A program made the translations under genes and the position numbers. Below the pieces are notes generated by a model. The model ran no database searches. It was not told the origin of the DNA and saw nothing but the letters and a program-made list of their open reading frames with translations. From Membranipora membranacea (taxonomy: Eukaryota > Bryozoa > Gymnolaemata > Cheilostomatida > Membraniporidae), in assembly GCA_914767715.1 (NCBI GenBank), contig OU612067.1, forward strand, positions 15,879,001 through 15,939,000: DNA of 60,000 nt, read 5' to 3'. This document shows positions 1 through 12,196 of this stretch, in pieces (positions within the stretch are counted from its first letter, which is position 1; each line of letters opens with the position of its first letter).

Positions 1-168
1 GTAACTGATTGGCCTATTTCGTATACTGAGTCACCATTTTTATCTAGCCAACAAGGATTTTTTGTCATACCTGTTTAAAAACCATTCAAACTTTCACTAC
101 TGATAGGGAAATAGCTCACAGAACAAGGGAGTTGATAAGAAAATACTCAGGGTAAACTTACTAACGAA

Positions 169-650
169 ATGAGTTTTAAAGTATTACTATCTACTGTTCT
201 TGTGAGCTTGGCCCACACAAATTATTCAAACTATAGACTTTCGCTAAGAAGATTTTATATCTACTTCATTAGAGTTTGGAAAGATTGCAGTTCGCTTTCA
301 TGAGGGACCATGTAGAAAAACTTCATTGAACTATCCAGAGCATAATTATTCTACCTATGGATCACATTTTGCTACACCTGATCAATCATCATTATCAATT
401 AAAACAATTCCAAGCTTGTTGAAAATTTAGGAAATAACTATGTCAATCACAAAGCAAAATCCAAATTGTATTCTGCCAAAAATTGGTACATGATAATCAA
501 ACGGTCATTTTGGTGAGCCAGTGCTAATAGAAAGTGTTTCCAAATCATAACCAATTGCAACCAACTCAGTCAAGTAGTCAACAAGCAAGGACTAAGGGTG
601 CATGTCAACACCAGGGACGGCGCCAGGAATGATAAATGTCTCTGAATTTA
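169..650 (+). pseudogene. Relic of a receptor first exon (signal peptide plus CUB-like start)
   Basis: An ATG at 169 opens a hydrophobic leader resembling that of the receptor at 1363 (MSFKVLLSTVLVSLAHT). Just after the leader the reading shifts by one base. In the new frame, residues EDFISTSLEFGKI near 245-290 match EDYISTSLQLGRI of the intact first exon, but an in-frame stop precedes them and another follows near 427. No second exon follows. The sequence from about 290 to 640 recurs, diverged, at 7484-7845. It is a dead first exon from an extra gene copy. Upstream bases 25-130 also resemble 25126-25230 ahead of receptor 2, so promoter-proximal DNA was duplicated too. Confidence 0.6.
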
Positions 651-954
651 CCCGGGAGGACATTTCTTAGGTAGAGTTGAGTGAGATCATTGTTACCATG
701 ATGATGCAGCATCGGGTAGAATTGAGCGTGACCTAATCATCTTGACTCGAGGACATCCTGTACATCAGATCTGAAGTGATAACCTGCACAAACTTGCCCC
801 TAAAAATATACAAACATGTCTTATTTATCAACCAACAAACAGAGAGAGGATTTTTACACGCAATGATGGTCAGATGATCATTTAGCATGAAATCTTTAAA
901 ATTTATAGGTGGTTCGTCTACTAACAGTGCCTGAAATGACCGTGAAACTTATTA

Positions 955-1010
955 CATTACATTTCAGTACATCACATTACATCACATAACATCACAATAC
1001 ATCACATTCA
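955..1010 (+). repeat. Short tandem repeat of an ACATCACAT-like unit
   Basis: Imperfect tandem copies of a roughly 9-11 base unit (acatcacatt, acatcacata, acatcacaat) lie between the exon relic and receptor 1. No function is implied. Confidence 0.6.
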
Positions 1011-1285
1011 TTTAAAAATGGAGGGATATTAGTCCATGAATAGATTATGAACATTATTATCATGTGGTCACCATGAATGCTTCCTTATATCTCACATTTG
1101 CTAGGGGACTCTTGTGAGCGTTACATTTTGTATTCACTATATTTCTCATCTTATCAGGAAAATAATTCACTGCTAAGTCAAAACAATCTAATCTATGAAT
1201 GCTAATAATCATATAATTAAGGTTGGAGAAACAATGTATTCGAACAAGGAAGTTCCTACTTTGTTGCTCATTGAAAACTCATGAT

Positions 1286-1292
1286 TATAAAG
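1286..1292 (+). promoter_or_regulatory. TATA-like box upstream of receptor 1
   Basis: TATAAAG lies about 70 bases before the ATG at 1363, a plausible distance for a short 5' UTR. In AT-rich DNA such matches arise by chance, so this is tentative. Confidence 0.25.
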
Positions 1293-1362
1293 TAGCATTG
1301 AGAGCAAGGGAGTCATTTCAAAGAGGAGCAACAAAATTACATCTGATAAACTTGCTACAAAT

Positions 1363-4300
1363 ATGGGTCAATACCTGATACTTACAGCTCTTCTTGTCAG
1401 TTCTGCTCACACACAAGACATTCCAACCATCAAACTTTGCTCTGAAGATTATATATCAACATCCTTACAGCTAGGAAGGATTGTTCACACACAAGACATG
1501 GTAGGTCCGCCTCGTAACTGTACAATAGAATTCAATAATGTCACTTCTGGTGGATACACAGTGCTGACTGGCTCTACAAGCGATATTGGAAATGACATAT
1601 GCAGAAGCGAATTACTGAATATTGGATCTGGTTTTGATTCTTATTGCAATGGGTACCCTGACAGTGTTATTCTCCAACAAAACTCCTTCGTATCAGAACT
1701 CTTCACTTTGAGCACAACAACAAGTTTCTTCATTGAGTTTTACAACTCAGGTAAGAATAAATCAATCAATGTCGAAGTATTGGTTGCTGCAGTGACTAAA
1801 TTAAAGGGCAGCCAGGGTTTCAAACAAGTTCTCATCGATTCAAAACAGATTGCACCTTATGCATAAGGAAAAAGACCAAATCTAAATTGGATGATTGATT
1901 ATTCAGTGAGAATTCTTCTTAAACATTTCATCCATCAGGTGCTTAAATGCTGCTCAAACTCAACAAATATTGAACATCACAGAGCAGTTTCCTGTTCCTG
2001 TTATATTTAGACTGTGCTCTATCATTATTACAGCAATGTCTTTGCACCTCCCGTAAACGGAAGCATAACGCAGCTTGGAGCCAGCAACTTCAGCTGCTAG
2101 TATATATTCATTATGATGATTGGCTTGCCCACTCATGACAGCCTGGTTAGGCTAGTTTCCTGGTTTCTGTTTCTTCCAGAGCATTATTCTGCAAGTTTAT
2201 TTGAGGCTTAATTCTCGTCAAACATACTTCCTCGCTTTCTTTGTTGTAGTAGTGACATGCGATAAAATTGGAACAAAACTACAATCTGTTGGTCTTTCAG
2301 GAGTAATTAGTTCTCCATCTCCTGGTGAATATTTCGATGTCAAATCTCGTCGGTATCCTTTTTGCTCTGTGATACTGACTGAACTACCGCCACTAGCAGC
2401 AGTCAGTGTGCAGACACTCGGAAGACTTGCGGTCTACCCCAGTTCCAGGTCTGCCATTTATGTAGGAAATGATGGACACAAAATTTATTGGGGCACAAGA
2501 GCCACAAGATTTGTAGTGAACACAGACTCTGATGGTCAACTAAGTGTGGTGTGTGGAGATCGGGGTGATGAGCTGGATAGTATACAATTTATACTCAAAT
2601 ACGATGGTATGTAGTATACAGTAGCAGTACATTCCAACGCAATTCAAATTTTATACATGCTAAATCAGTTTCATAAAAGTTGTTATGATTTGGGCAGCAA
2701 TTCATTCTGGCAGCATATTGGACAAACTTAAGACCTGAATGAAGTTTGAATGCCCTTTTTGATCTTCACACTATCTTTCTCGGTGGTGTGAAGGCTTCAA
2801 GACAAACAAAAATAAGCTGAAAAATACATTCATTAATTTGTTTGCATAAACTTCTAATTCAAAAATTCACGTTGACATAGGTAAAATTTGATGAGCAACT
2901 CCCACTTCCACCTCAAAGCATACATGAACTCAAATCATTTAAACTTGATGAGGGCATTTTAATGGAGTATTACGCAGGATTTATTTCATTGAGTTAATTA
3001 ATATAATAACAAACTTTCAAAAAACGTTTGAAATATGACATGCTGCTTTACAATCCACTTATACTGGAACGGTTTTTCAACCAGTTGGGCTCCTCTTATC
3101 GAAGTGTTAGCCCTTTCTTAATGGATCTCCTGCTTGGCTTTAAACTCTCTGAACCTTAGTAGAATTCAATTTTGTCCCAGCTTTGATGGATATAAGCTAC
3201 TGCAACAACTTTCAAAATTGAGGTTTGGCCTTCTGAAGTTGTATTCAATTTGACCTTAATTACTCAAAAATTGATTTTCAAAACTCTGTCGCTACTATAT
3301 CAGTTACCTTCAAACTATCACTAATAAATGCACGCATGTCTCAAATTTTATACCAGTTATGGATCAGAGAGACCAGATTGATATGTAGAACTTACTTGGC
3401 TAAAGTTTTGCTTCTGCAGATAATGTTTATAAACGTATTACTGATGTTCTACATGATGCCGCACATCTGGTGAGGTTGTGAGTCATCTAAAAGAATTCTG
3501 CATGGTGGATAATTTCTTTGCATGCAGTAAGATTTTAATTTTACATGTTTACAACAATCATAATGTGTTACTGTAACATAGGTCATCATTTATGCTGTTT
3601 TTAGTGATCCGATGCGGAGACATACCAATAATGGAGGGGACAACTCACACAGAGATATCAGCACCTTATCTACCAGGATCTACTGTACAGTATCAGTGTG
3701 GATACAACATACAGTGGTGCGCGTACCACTGCACAACACACAGGTCTTCAGCTAGAAACCATGAGTCAAACGCTGTTTCGAGGCCTTCTCTAGTACAACC
3801 TCCTCATGGCCGGCCCCAGCAGCATGAAGCCACCCCTGTGTGTTGCTGAGCATCTCAATCAATCTCATCGATCCCTCAGTGCATTTTGTCAGTTTCGGTG
3901 GTTTGACATAATTGGTGTGTTTACGCTGTTGCGCAACCAGGGAGGCTGCCAACTCTTCATTGTTTCAGTGCAACAATGTTCGCCCCATCACTCTCATGCT
4001 TATACTCTAAGCCAAACCAGTGCAGGGAGGTTTGCTTTCCATCAACTCATCGGCGCAAAGTCGCTATCGTCAAGGCACCCGCCCCTCGTGCCACTTGTTC
4101 ACTACTCAAATTCACCACATTGAGCATAGTACAACTCATACACAAGTCAGAGAGATGAATTGTTTGCGCTACAGCCAGTGGGCTGACTGTGATTTCCTGT
4201 CTCGTTCTGCCTGCCTTTTATGCGAGGGCCAAGCTTTTAATCCTATGTTTGTAAAACCTTAGATCTAACTCAGACTCACTTTGATTTTCACTCTGCAGAG

Positions 4301-6979
4301 ATTAAACTACTTTAATTTGAGTATTAAAGGCATAATCTTGCTTAGCCTTCTACCCCAAGCAATTTGCTTATCATCACTTAATCCCCTCATTCTAATCCTT
4401 ACAAGGATTATAACAAAAGGAATTAAATGCTGGCCAACTCCACAAAACAAAGTGAGTGTGTTAAACCCCAGCTTACAAGTAATAGGATTACTTAGCTTTT
4501 GTCTTCACACAGTGCTGTTGCCATATCCATGCAGATGCGCTTTCTGCCTCATGTACTATGCTTTTTGTGGCTTGTTTGAGTGCTCTTCCTGAAAGCCCAA
4601 CTCTGGTCAGAAATTTGGTAGCTGATCTAGCCATGAATCCACGGCAGCCAACTTCCACTGCGAATAATTCGCAATTCCAACCTTTGTCTTGGCATTGTGT
4701 GACCAGATCTTCGTATCTTGTCAGTTTTCTCTCATGCGCATATGAGAGATTTTCTTCCCAAGGCACCGTCAATTCCATCAGTATTAGTGCTTTTTCTTTG
4801 TCAGACCAAACAATTAAGTCTGGTCTTTGGTTCGTGATCACAATATGCTGTGGCATAGTAAAGGTTATCAGATGAAAAATCAGTCATTCATTACTTGTGA
4901 GAGAAATGGGAGAGAGGCTCACTGGATAAACTCAATCAAATGTATACCAGGTTAGAAGTACGGAACAATGATAAGTCTCTTGTGTCAGTTCAACTGCACT
5001 ATCCCGAACTCAAATCTTTTGAATGGTTGTTTATGTTTATTTTTATGTACATTCAGTACCATGGTGCTTGGACGACCCAGTGTTTATCATCAATACAGTG
5101 AAGACAGAACTCATAAGAAATAAAACAATCTCATATGAGTGTGATTACGGTTTTGAGTCAATGGGTCTGCAGGAGGTCACAATCACCTGTAATTCAACAG
5201 AGGAGGATAACCTACCCTGGACATGGAATGTTACAAATGTCAATGCGCAGCTCCAATGTCAGCCAGGTATATTGATAGCCTATAATTATTGGGAGGTGCC
5301 ATAAATTGAAATTATGTTGGTTGCTTCTTTTCTACATAAATTCTGAAAACTTTATTTAGAAGATTATTGTAGGATTTTTTCAGGAGGATGTCCGGAAAAG
5401 TAAATCCATTGTTATCTTTTGTTTCAGTTGAGTGTGAAGTAGCAGATATCGTAATCATAACTAATGGCATATTACTACTGGACAAACTAACATACTATTT
5501 TGGAGACAACATTGACTTCCTTTGTGATGATGAATACGTTAAAGTCAGTGAAATTGAAATAGTTTGCCTCCGAAACAAGACCTGGTCTGCATCCCCTGAG
5601 TGCATTAGAAGTGGTAAGTTTTAAAAAAGAGAAAGTGTTGGCTCCAATTCAACCAACCAACCACAGCAACATTCAGGCTGAGCTTACCAAGCCACCTTAA
5701 ATAAACAGCTTAGTCAGGGCTCTCACTCTAATTATCATGCTACATAATAAAATGGGCAGCTTCCGAGCAGACAATTTATTTGTTCCAGACAAATTTAGAA
5801 GCTAACCAAAAAGCTCCTTTATTCATCGAATACAATTAGTGCTGAAAATAGTTTTTTTGTTCAGCAACATGTAATAAACTTCCTGCTGCAATATTAGAGA
5901 CCTTGACCCTGTTTTATGTGTTTGGGACCTCCATCTCAAACAGCAGTCATTCTGTAATTGCATAGTTGAAGCTGACATACAGATGAAATCAACAAAGTAT
6001 CAGAAGTTAATCACTATACTGGCTGTAACAGTAGCATTGCTTATTATGGTACCGATTTTATTGGTGACTCTTTTTCTGGTTAGAAAATGGAGGACAGAAA
6101 GGTTTGTATCATTAAGTCAATCACTCTCCCACTATGTCGATCATTTTGCAATTTTGCTGACATTTCTGATTATTTCAGGCTAGATTGCATACGCAGTTAT
6201 TTACTCTTATATAGAGAAAGGAGACAAGTTCATCAGCAAGTATGACTATATATAATATGTAAATATTTACTGACCATGTGATAGATACGACGTCAGATAC
6301 GAGTTAATTCCTTGGTTTACCTAACGTTTATTACTACATGTACATGTTATAATAACCCATGGTCATTTTGAATGCATGCAGGTCAAAGAAAGCATCAGGG
6401 GAGCAAGAGAAAGAGCTGAAACAACAACACACTCCAGCAGCAATAAGTATGTACAACGCTATATAATCACCATCAATACTGGTACAACTAGACAAGAATG
6501 ACATAGGGTTTGTTTGCCTTCAATGAGTTGTGAATGAACACATGTCTATGTTAGTGTTATGTTTTTGAACAACTTTAATGGGCAATTTTGTACTCTTGCT
6601 GCATCAAGATTGTCTTTCTATCTTTCACTACAATAATTCTGAATTCCATCTTTTCTGATTGATAATACTAGATAAGTCCAGATTGATTATAATGTAAGCA
6701 TATCATTTGTCTTTCACAGCCTCAGGACCTCAGAATGGTTTGAATGAAGAAATGAGTGCTTTTCCAGGACAAGTCACAAATCAACCACCCTCTAACAAGA
6801 AGAAACTAAGGCAACACATAGAATCAGCCGCCAACTTTGAGGAGGTTTATGAGAACACAGAGCTTACAGATCCTATCCAAGGCAGCACATCAACAGAGGC
6901 AGCGGTAGAAAAGATGTACGAGTCTATGACCGCACAGACACAGTCTGATCACACCTACGCAGCGCTAAATCAATCCTGA
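1363..6979 (+). CDS. Receptor 1: CUB-CUB-CCP(x3)-TM receptor with ITAM-like tail; one CCP exon interrupted by a retroelement
   Basis: Exons are 1363-1750, 2250-2606, 3605-3708 plus 4866-4950 (one CCP exon split by an insertion), 5057-5266, 5428-5613, 5966-6101, 6382-6446 and 6720-6979. Exon 1 gives a signal peptide (MGQYLILTALLVSSAHT) and a four-cysteine CUB-like domain. Exon 2 gives a second CUB-like domain (GVISSPSPG near its start, FILKYDG at its end). The next exons are CCP domains with four cysteines and a late Trp (WTWN). Exon 6 encodes a transmembrane helix and a basic stop-transfer (RKWRTER). The last exon encodes YENTEL and a terminal YESM-x9-YAAL, an ITAM-like pair. All extracellular junctions are phase 1. 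Rejoining the split exon gives 189 bases, phase 1 to phase 1, so it was intact before insertion. Without it the message still reads in frame (about 533 aa). The exon model comes from splice sites and paralogue comparison; surface immune-receptor function is inferred. Confidence 0.78.
3709..4865 (-). mobile_element. 5'-truncated non-LTR-like retroelement inserted in a CCP exon
   Basis: The left flank ends in codons for YQCGYN and the right flank resumes with YQMKNQ, ITC and KCIPG, so 3709-4865 interrupts one CCP domain. The insert is reverse-oriented. Its only long reading frame (4856-4488, minus) has no proper start and ends in a stop followed by about 780 bases of 3' sequence, as expected for 5' truncation. 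The encoded C-terminus has RPDLIVW, ELTVPWEE and a following R-K-x-x-x-Y. This is reminiscent of the PD-(D/E)XK restriction-like nuclease of early-branching non-LTR elements; that family link is inferred. Target-site duplication is not clear; short similarities (atacag and tatcag) flank the insert. Confidence 0.7.
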
Positions 6980-7362
6980 TGGGACTATATCGAGCATCTT
7001 GAACTCAAGTTAAATAGAAACCTTAGCAACTCTTGGGAGCAGATTTTATCTTTGGTCAATTTTTGGAATGTAACCAGCAGCAGATACAGAAACTAAGTGG
7101 CTAAGTACCCAAACTATTATTTTGCCATTTCTCTTAAGTCTGTAGGTTGCTCCATAATAATTTAACTATAATATAGCGTGACAAAAAAATTAGAAAAATT
7201 ATGATATGGAGGTAGTGTCACATATTCAATATGACTTGACCTTTTTAAGCTATATTTTCGGCATCAATTAATTCAAAATAAGATGAAGGTTTTTCAAATA
7301 TTATGAATTTCTGAAAATTAAAATAGTTCCATTGATGTATACCTGGTTAGAAAGAATATGAA

Positions 7363-7368
7363 AATAAA
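7363..7368 (+). terminator. Possible polyadenylation signal of receptor 1
   Basis: AATAAA lies about 380 bases after the stop codon at 6979. It is the clearest canonical hexamer I noticed before the downstream exon relic. Confidence 0.3.
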
Positions 7369-7454
7369 ATGGGCGATGTCTATGCTCTCAATGTTTGATT
7401 GTTTTCAGTTTTCTTCTCATGAAATGCCATTATTATACATATATGACTATATCA

Positions 7455-7850
7455 CAACTATTAATAGTTTGATAGTCTAGAAATGTTTCATGAGGGACCA
7501 CGTATCCTTTCTTTATTTTTAGTAGTGAATCTATCAAGAGCAGACTTATTTATGGATCACACTTTCCTACGCTTGATCAAATATCATTATCAATAAAAAA
7601 AAGTTTGTGGAAAATTTACCGGCGTAATGAGCACAAAGCAATATAAAAATTGTATACTGATGAAAATTGGGGTACATGATTTTCAAACAGAAAAGTAGAT
7701 TAACCAGTGCTAGTGGAAAAACATTTCTGAATCCAAGCCCCATTGGACCAAATTTAGTAGTAGCTCGTAGTTATCATGCAGGGACTAAGAGTAGGTGTCA
7801 ACACTGATGATTGCCTCAGGATTGATGCAAATGTATCTGAAGTAAACAAG
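7455..7850 (+). pseudogene. Second relic of a receptor first exon
   Basis: This stretch aligns with 260-640 over some 350 bases. Shared landmarks include catgagggacca, tatggatcaca, the aca-aag-caa stretch and a distal agggactaagagt/agggactaagggt. It has many indels and stops in every frame and is not expressible. Its place just after receptor 1, mirroring the relic just before it, suggests past tandem duplication of the gene. Confidence 0.55.
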
Positions 7851-9200
7851 ATCATAATACTGTTGGAGACGGAGAAGAGGCAAGTGAGATAATGCTTACT
7901 ATACTGGGTCAAGGATTGATAGGGGGATGGGAAAGTGGTATATATAAAGCTCAAATTCATTTGACTGAATGAAGTTTTCTGCATGGGTGTGTAAAATAGA
8001 CTCCCCCAACTCACCTTAGTGCCACTCACATTATTGAACCACTTTTATATACTTTTCATGTGGATTCAAACTCATATAAGAACAATGGGGTGTATCAATT
8101 TGGAGTTATCTGCTCTCAATTTGCTAAAATAATTTATTTGACTTTTTACCTGCAAGCTTTTTTTTGGGACTATGATCAACAATGGAGATATTCAGAAATG
8201 CAGAAATTCTCAACTACATAGGAAAATAATATTAATCTTGGCATTGCATAGTTAATTTTGACCATCAATCATTGTCATCACTCTTATTCAATGCCGAGAT
8301 TATTCAAGATTGACAAATAAATAATGTTACAAGGGTGAGTAGTACAGATCATGAATAAATTAGAAATTGCCTTCCCCTGGTTAACTCTTGATGGAGTATA
8401 ATTATTACCCAGCATTAGGTTGTCCTGAGCATGACCAAAACATCTGGGGCTGGTTTCCAATTAGCTATTAAGCTGGCCTTTAGCCGTGCAAACACAGCTA
8501 TATACTGTAATCAGTAATCAATAAATTTACCGTTATTGGAAAGTAGAATATAATATAGAATTCTCAAAATGGAGAATTGTTAATGCCTTGTATGGCTTTC
8601 AAAAGAGGCATAACCATGCAATAGGTTGTCAATGCCTTGTGTGATGTTTACAGTTATTTAACTTTATTTACCACCCTGTGTTAGCCTTTAAAATGAAAAG
8701 GGGTACAACTATCTGCTGTTTGATTGTTAGACTGAACATATAGCAGCCATTCAGGTATTTCAATATGGTTAATAACTCTCTATGCACTTAGAGCTTATAT
8801 TGCCATTCAAAAAAATTATATTAAACTTATTCCTACAATTTCAGAACAAATCAAATCAACGATTGAGCGCACATTGGTTTTTGGGTGAATTCCAATGCAA
8901 CCAGATCTGTCGCCTCGATGGAAAAGTTGAAAGATGTTGACTAACTCCCCTTTAAGGGAAATGTGTCAGACTTTTCTACTTCAGCATAAGCACACACACC
9001 ATCTCACCAAAGACCAACTTACACCTAGTGATTAAATTGTTTTTTTTTCAAATAGTCTGATGCAGTTAACTCGAATCACATGATGCATTTGGAAAAGATT
9101 TTAATTCTATCAATGTTAATTGAAATATATGATCAGCGAAAGGTATAGTCATTCTGTTATTGTCAATGCAAAATCAATGTGTTGAAATATCATTTGCACT
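7851..9200. other. Intergenic, no gene seen
   Basis: AT-rich sequence with stops in all frames. No domain, RNA gene or clear repeat was recognised. Confidence 0.5.
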
Positions 9201-9214
9201 TATTCAATCACTGA

Positions 9215-9500
9215 GAGTGGTATACAGGAGGTTGGCTCACCAGAGACCCACCAATGTCAGCAGAAGGCGCACTCAAACTCTCTCCACTTCCTCTTCAGCT
9301 CTTTGAGATAAATCTGCTTGCGCTTGTACTAAATACGTCATCAAGACATAAAGACATCAATTTGCCGTCTGCATTCAATTGATTACAGAGAGTTACATAC
9401 AGGAAGATAGTCCACGAAAGGAGAAGAAACATCAGCTGTGGAAGCGCTCCAACACTCTCCTCTTACTCTTCAGCTCATTAAGGTATCTCCTTCTGTGAGG
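9215..9500 (+). repeat. Local direct duplication, two diverged copies about 180 bp apart
   Basis: The segment near 9218-9330 (ggaggttggctcacca, then ctctccacttcctcttcagctc) resembles 9398-9500 (ggaagatagtccacga, then ctctcctcttactcttcagctc). Weak codon-level resemblance (S-P-L-x-L-Q-L) hints at former coding sequence, but no gene can be assembled. Confidence 0.4.
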
Positions 9501-9785
9501 ATTAATATAACTCTATATTGTCCTGTCTTTGAGAAGGGGCTGACCGAGGTTACTCGGATCAACCTGGATTCAGGTCTCAGGGACCCATAGAACTCAAGCC
9601 TGCCAAAAAACGAAGTTTAATCTAGCATCGTTGTTCAAAACGCCCCTAAATACGAATTACTCGGAGCAAATTTGTAATACAAATATTATATTTAATGCAA
9701 ATATAAATACATACTGAATTACAGAGACTGATATACCTAATCGAAAAATGAGTGTAACTTTCATGTTACAGCTGACATCATAACC

Positions 9786-11010
9786 ATGGCCGCCGTGCCA
9801 TATGAAATAGCCAGGGTTAGTAGAGATCGTGCAGATAAACGCGCCTCTGTAGAAAAGGAACCAAAAACAGAGAGTCTGGTTAGTGAACTATATCCCAAAT
9901 GATAAACTTAACAGTATGATTTCTGCCGAATTTTTTTCTCTACATGTTACGTAAGGCAGCATTTCTATATGCATTTCATCAAAAAATGCCTTATTTCAAT
10001 GTGTCATGTCACAATAAAAATCTATATTACCATTCAAATCTTTTCTCATCATTTTTATTGCCTACTAAAAGGCCCTTTAGAATAACATTTGCTTGTAAAA
10101 TGATGTAGATGCCAATACATTTATAAATAGTACATGTTAAGATTGAGTTTTGAAGTTAAAATTTGGTCAAAGCTGTTTTTTCTTGAGAAGGAAACTCTAC
10201 ATACGATCGTTACAATCTCAAACAGTGTTAGATTAAGTATAGAATGATATTGCAGTGATAGAACAACCATTCTATGAATGTGAACGTAAAGTTAAGCCTT
10301 TTCTGATGTCAATTGCGGGATATCATATGAAAGCCATACCTCAACGTTATGTATGACATCATGTGTTTTTTGCTGTGTTAGCAATGCGCAATTATTCTGA
10401 TGCAATAGAATAATCAAACCAGTTGACCAATGTGTTTATTAAGTTGGCTCGCCTGAATGTAAAATTTCCAGCAAGCTCTAGATTAATTGTGCGATCATTA
10501 GTGGCAACATCGCCGTTTTGTACTTTTACCAGGCATTTATAATTGTACCGAGCATTTGATGAAGTGTTTTATTTCATTCAATGGTAATTGAACATTATTT
10601 GTCTGCTCTGCTTTCAGAGGAAGCAAAAGTGGTATTTTTGAAAAGTACTTTCTCGAAAAATGATAAAGATGTCAATTAAGAAAAAAAAATCACAGAGTAT
10701 ATTTTTTTTATTAGTTTTTAGTTACGTATTGTACCATTGTAAGACATCACAATCTCTTGAATATTATCATAAACTATCTGATCTGATTTGATATGCAGGA
10801 GGTTGGCACATGAGAGAAGAACCAAGAAATAGCCAGTACAATACCTCCTACTACCAAATGACTGTCGGGGATTAGTAGGCATCATGCGGATAAACTCGCC
10901 TCTGCAGAAAAGAAACCCAAAACAGGGAGTTTGGTAAGTGAACTATGCCCCAAATGATAAGCTTAACATTATGATTTCTACTGAAGTTATTTCTCTACCT
11001 GTTTACATTT
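9786..11010 (+). repeat. Direct repeat pair about 1.06 kb apart (9786-9950 and 10843-11010)
   Basis: Both copies share a path through gttagtagagatc/attagtaggcatc, gataaac-cgcctctg, gaaaag-aaccaaaa, then ctatgcccc/ctatatccc, aaatgataaacttaac and tatgatttct. Flanking DNA is also duplicated, since 10446-10670 resembles 13310-13510. No coding function was recognised. Confidence 0.65.
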
Positions 11011-11169
11011 ACCCTATAGGAGTATAGTTTTCGCAGCATTTAGCATTCGCTTTTCGGTTGTTGCCTAGGTTGCGAAATTTAGTGTATCTTAAATTAAACT
11101 CACTCACCATAGTTTAATAAACAATGTACAATTATACAGCAATACACCTTACCTAAGTATGCAAGATAG

Positions 11170-11245
11170 CTGCTAGCGTGGTGTAGTGGTCTAAGTGTCT
11201 GCCATGCAATCAGATGGAGATTTAATCCCAGCTTGGACATTTTTT
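11170..11245 (+). repeat. tRNA-derived SINE-like head
   Basis: The sequence gtggtgtagtggtct is a good pol III A box, and gagatttaatccc is a degenerate B box at tRNA-like spacing. No cloverleaf closes, and a T-rich stretch follows. It is best read as the tRNA-related head of a SINE, not a functional tRNA. Confidence 0.45.
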
Positions 11246-11451
11246 TTTTATTTTCACTAATAAGCCTACTAGCGAAATTTAGTACCAGGTCCAGATAGCG
11301 AGATTAAACTCTAGCTTAATTAAACTCCTATAGGGTACATTGAATGTTATTTAATTGTTTTACACATAATTTGATCTTTTGTGTTCATATATTTGAATAT
11401 ATCATATTTAAATTGGCCAGTTTAAGACAGTTATAGAGAGAGAGAGACAAG

Positions 11452-11640
11452 ATTGTTGGCTTTGAGATCAGCGATAAGTTGACTTGGGAAAAACATATTG
11501 CATACATTTGTAAAAAGATGAAAAATCTATCACATTGCTTCATTTGTGTAGGGTTTATCTCAACACCAAATTGTCGTTGATATTTTATTATCAGCTCGTT
11601 TTTTGTCATCTATTCTATGGCATTCATATTTATCATAATC
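11452..11640 (+). mobile_element. Non-LTR retrotransposon fragment (region after the RT palm)
   Basis: Translation gives GFEISDKLTWEKHI followed by CKKMKNL and a hydrophobic stretch. This matches the conserved LG-x-x-x-D-x-x-LTW-x-x-HI block that follows the reverse transcriptase palm in many LINE proteins. A stop near 11578 and the lack of an upstream palm show it is a dead fragment. Confidence 0.6.
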
Positions 11641-11659
11641 TGTCTCCAAGGTATGTTAG

Positions 11660-12196
11660 AAATGATTTGTTTCTTTAACAAAAGGGGCATTCAGATTAAT
11701 AACTAATGTGCAAAATATTCCCAAACATTTGATACCAACAAACATTTTGTGGTGGCAGTGGTGGCTAATACAACCGAGGTGAGGGATGGTGAATGTCAGA
11801 AAATCGTCTCGCGGTAGATAACAATTAGAATGTGTTTTATTAAACTCTTTAAGCGGTATGTGTTTATAGCATTAACGATTTTAGTTGCAAAATAGGAAAT
11901 GGCCTACACATCGTAGGTCAAAGAAGGTGTGTGCAAAACTACTGATGCTCCTTCAGTAACGTTTTGAACCTCTATCCAACTCCTGATTATGCTTGCAGTG
12001 ATCAAACATTTCTCAGATTGTCTGCTGCAGTTGAAAAAAACTCCCATAATGCGTAAGTAGGCCTACTATCATTGTTTAATGAAAAACACTTTTTTGAGAA
12101 AGGAGATAAAATGACCCATTACTATTACGATCTCCTCCCTCCCAATATTATCCAAAATGTTATAATCAGATATGAAGAAACAGATGATGTTTTTCA
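11660..12196. other. Intergenic, no gene seen
   Basis: No recognisable coding or RNA feature. A GTAGGCCTAC-like palindrome occurs at about 12057-12066 and again near 30806. Confidence 0.4.

Noticed and set aside
2201-2249. Alternative start of receptor 1 exon 2 upstream of its acceptor
   Set aside because: The frame there begins at TTG, not ATG, and the tract is the pyrimidine-rich intron end; the spliced model with consistent phase is better.
3752-4262. Several overlapping open frames inside the retroelement
   Set aside because: They fall in the 3' part of the insert, conflict with one another, and have no recognisable domain.
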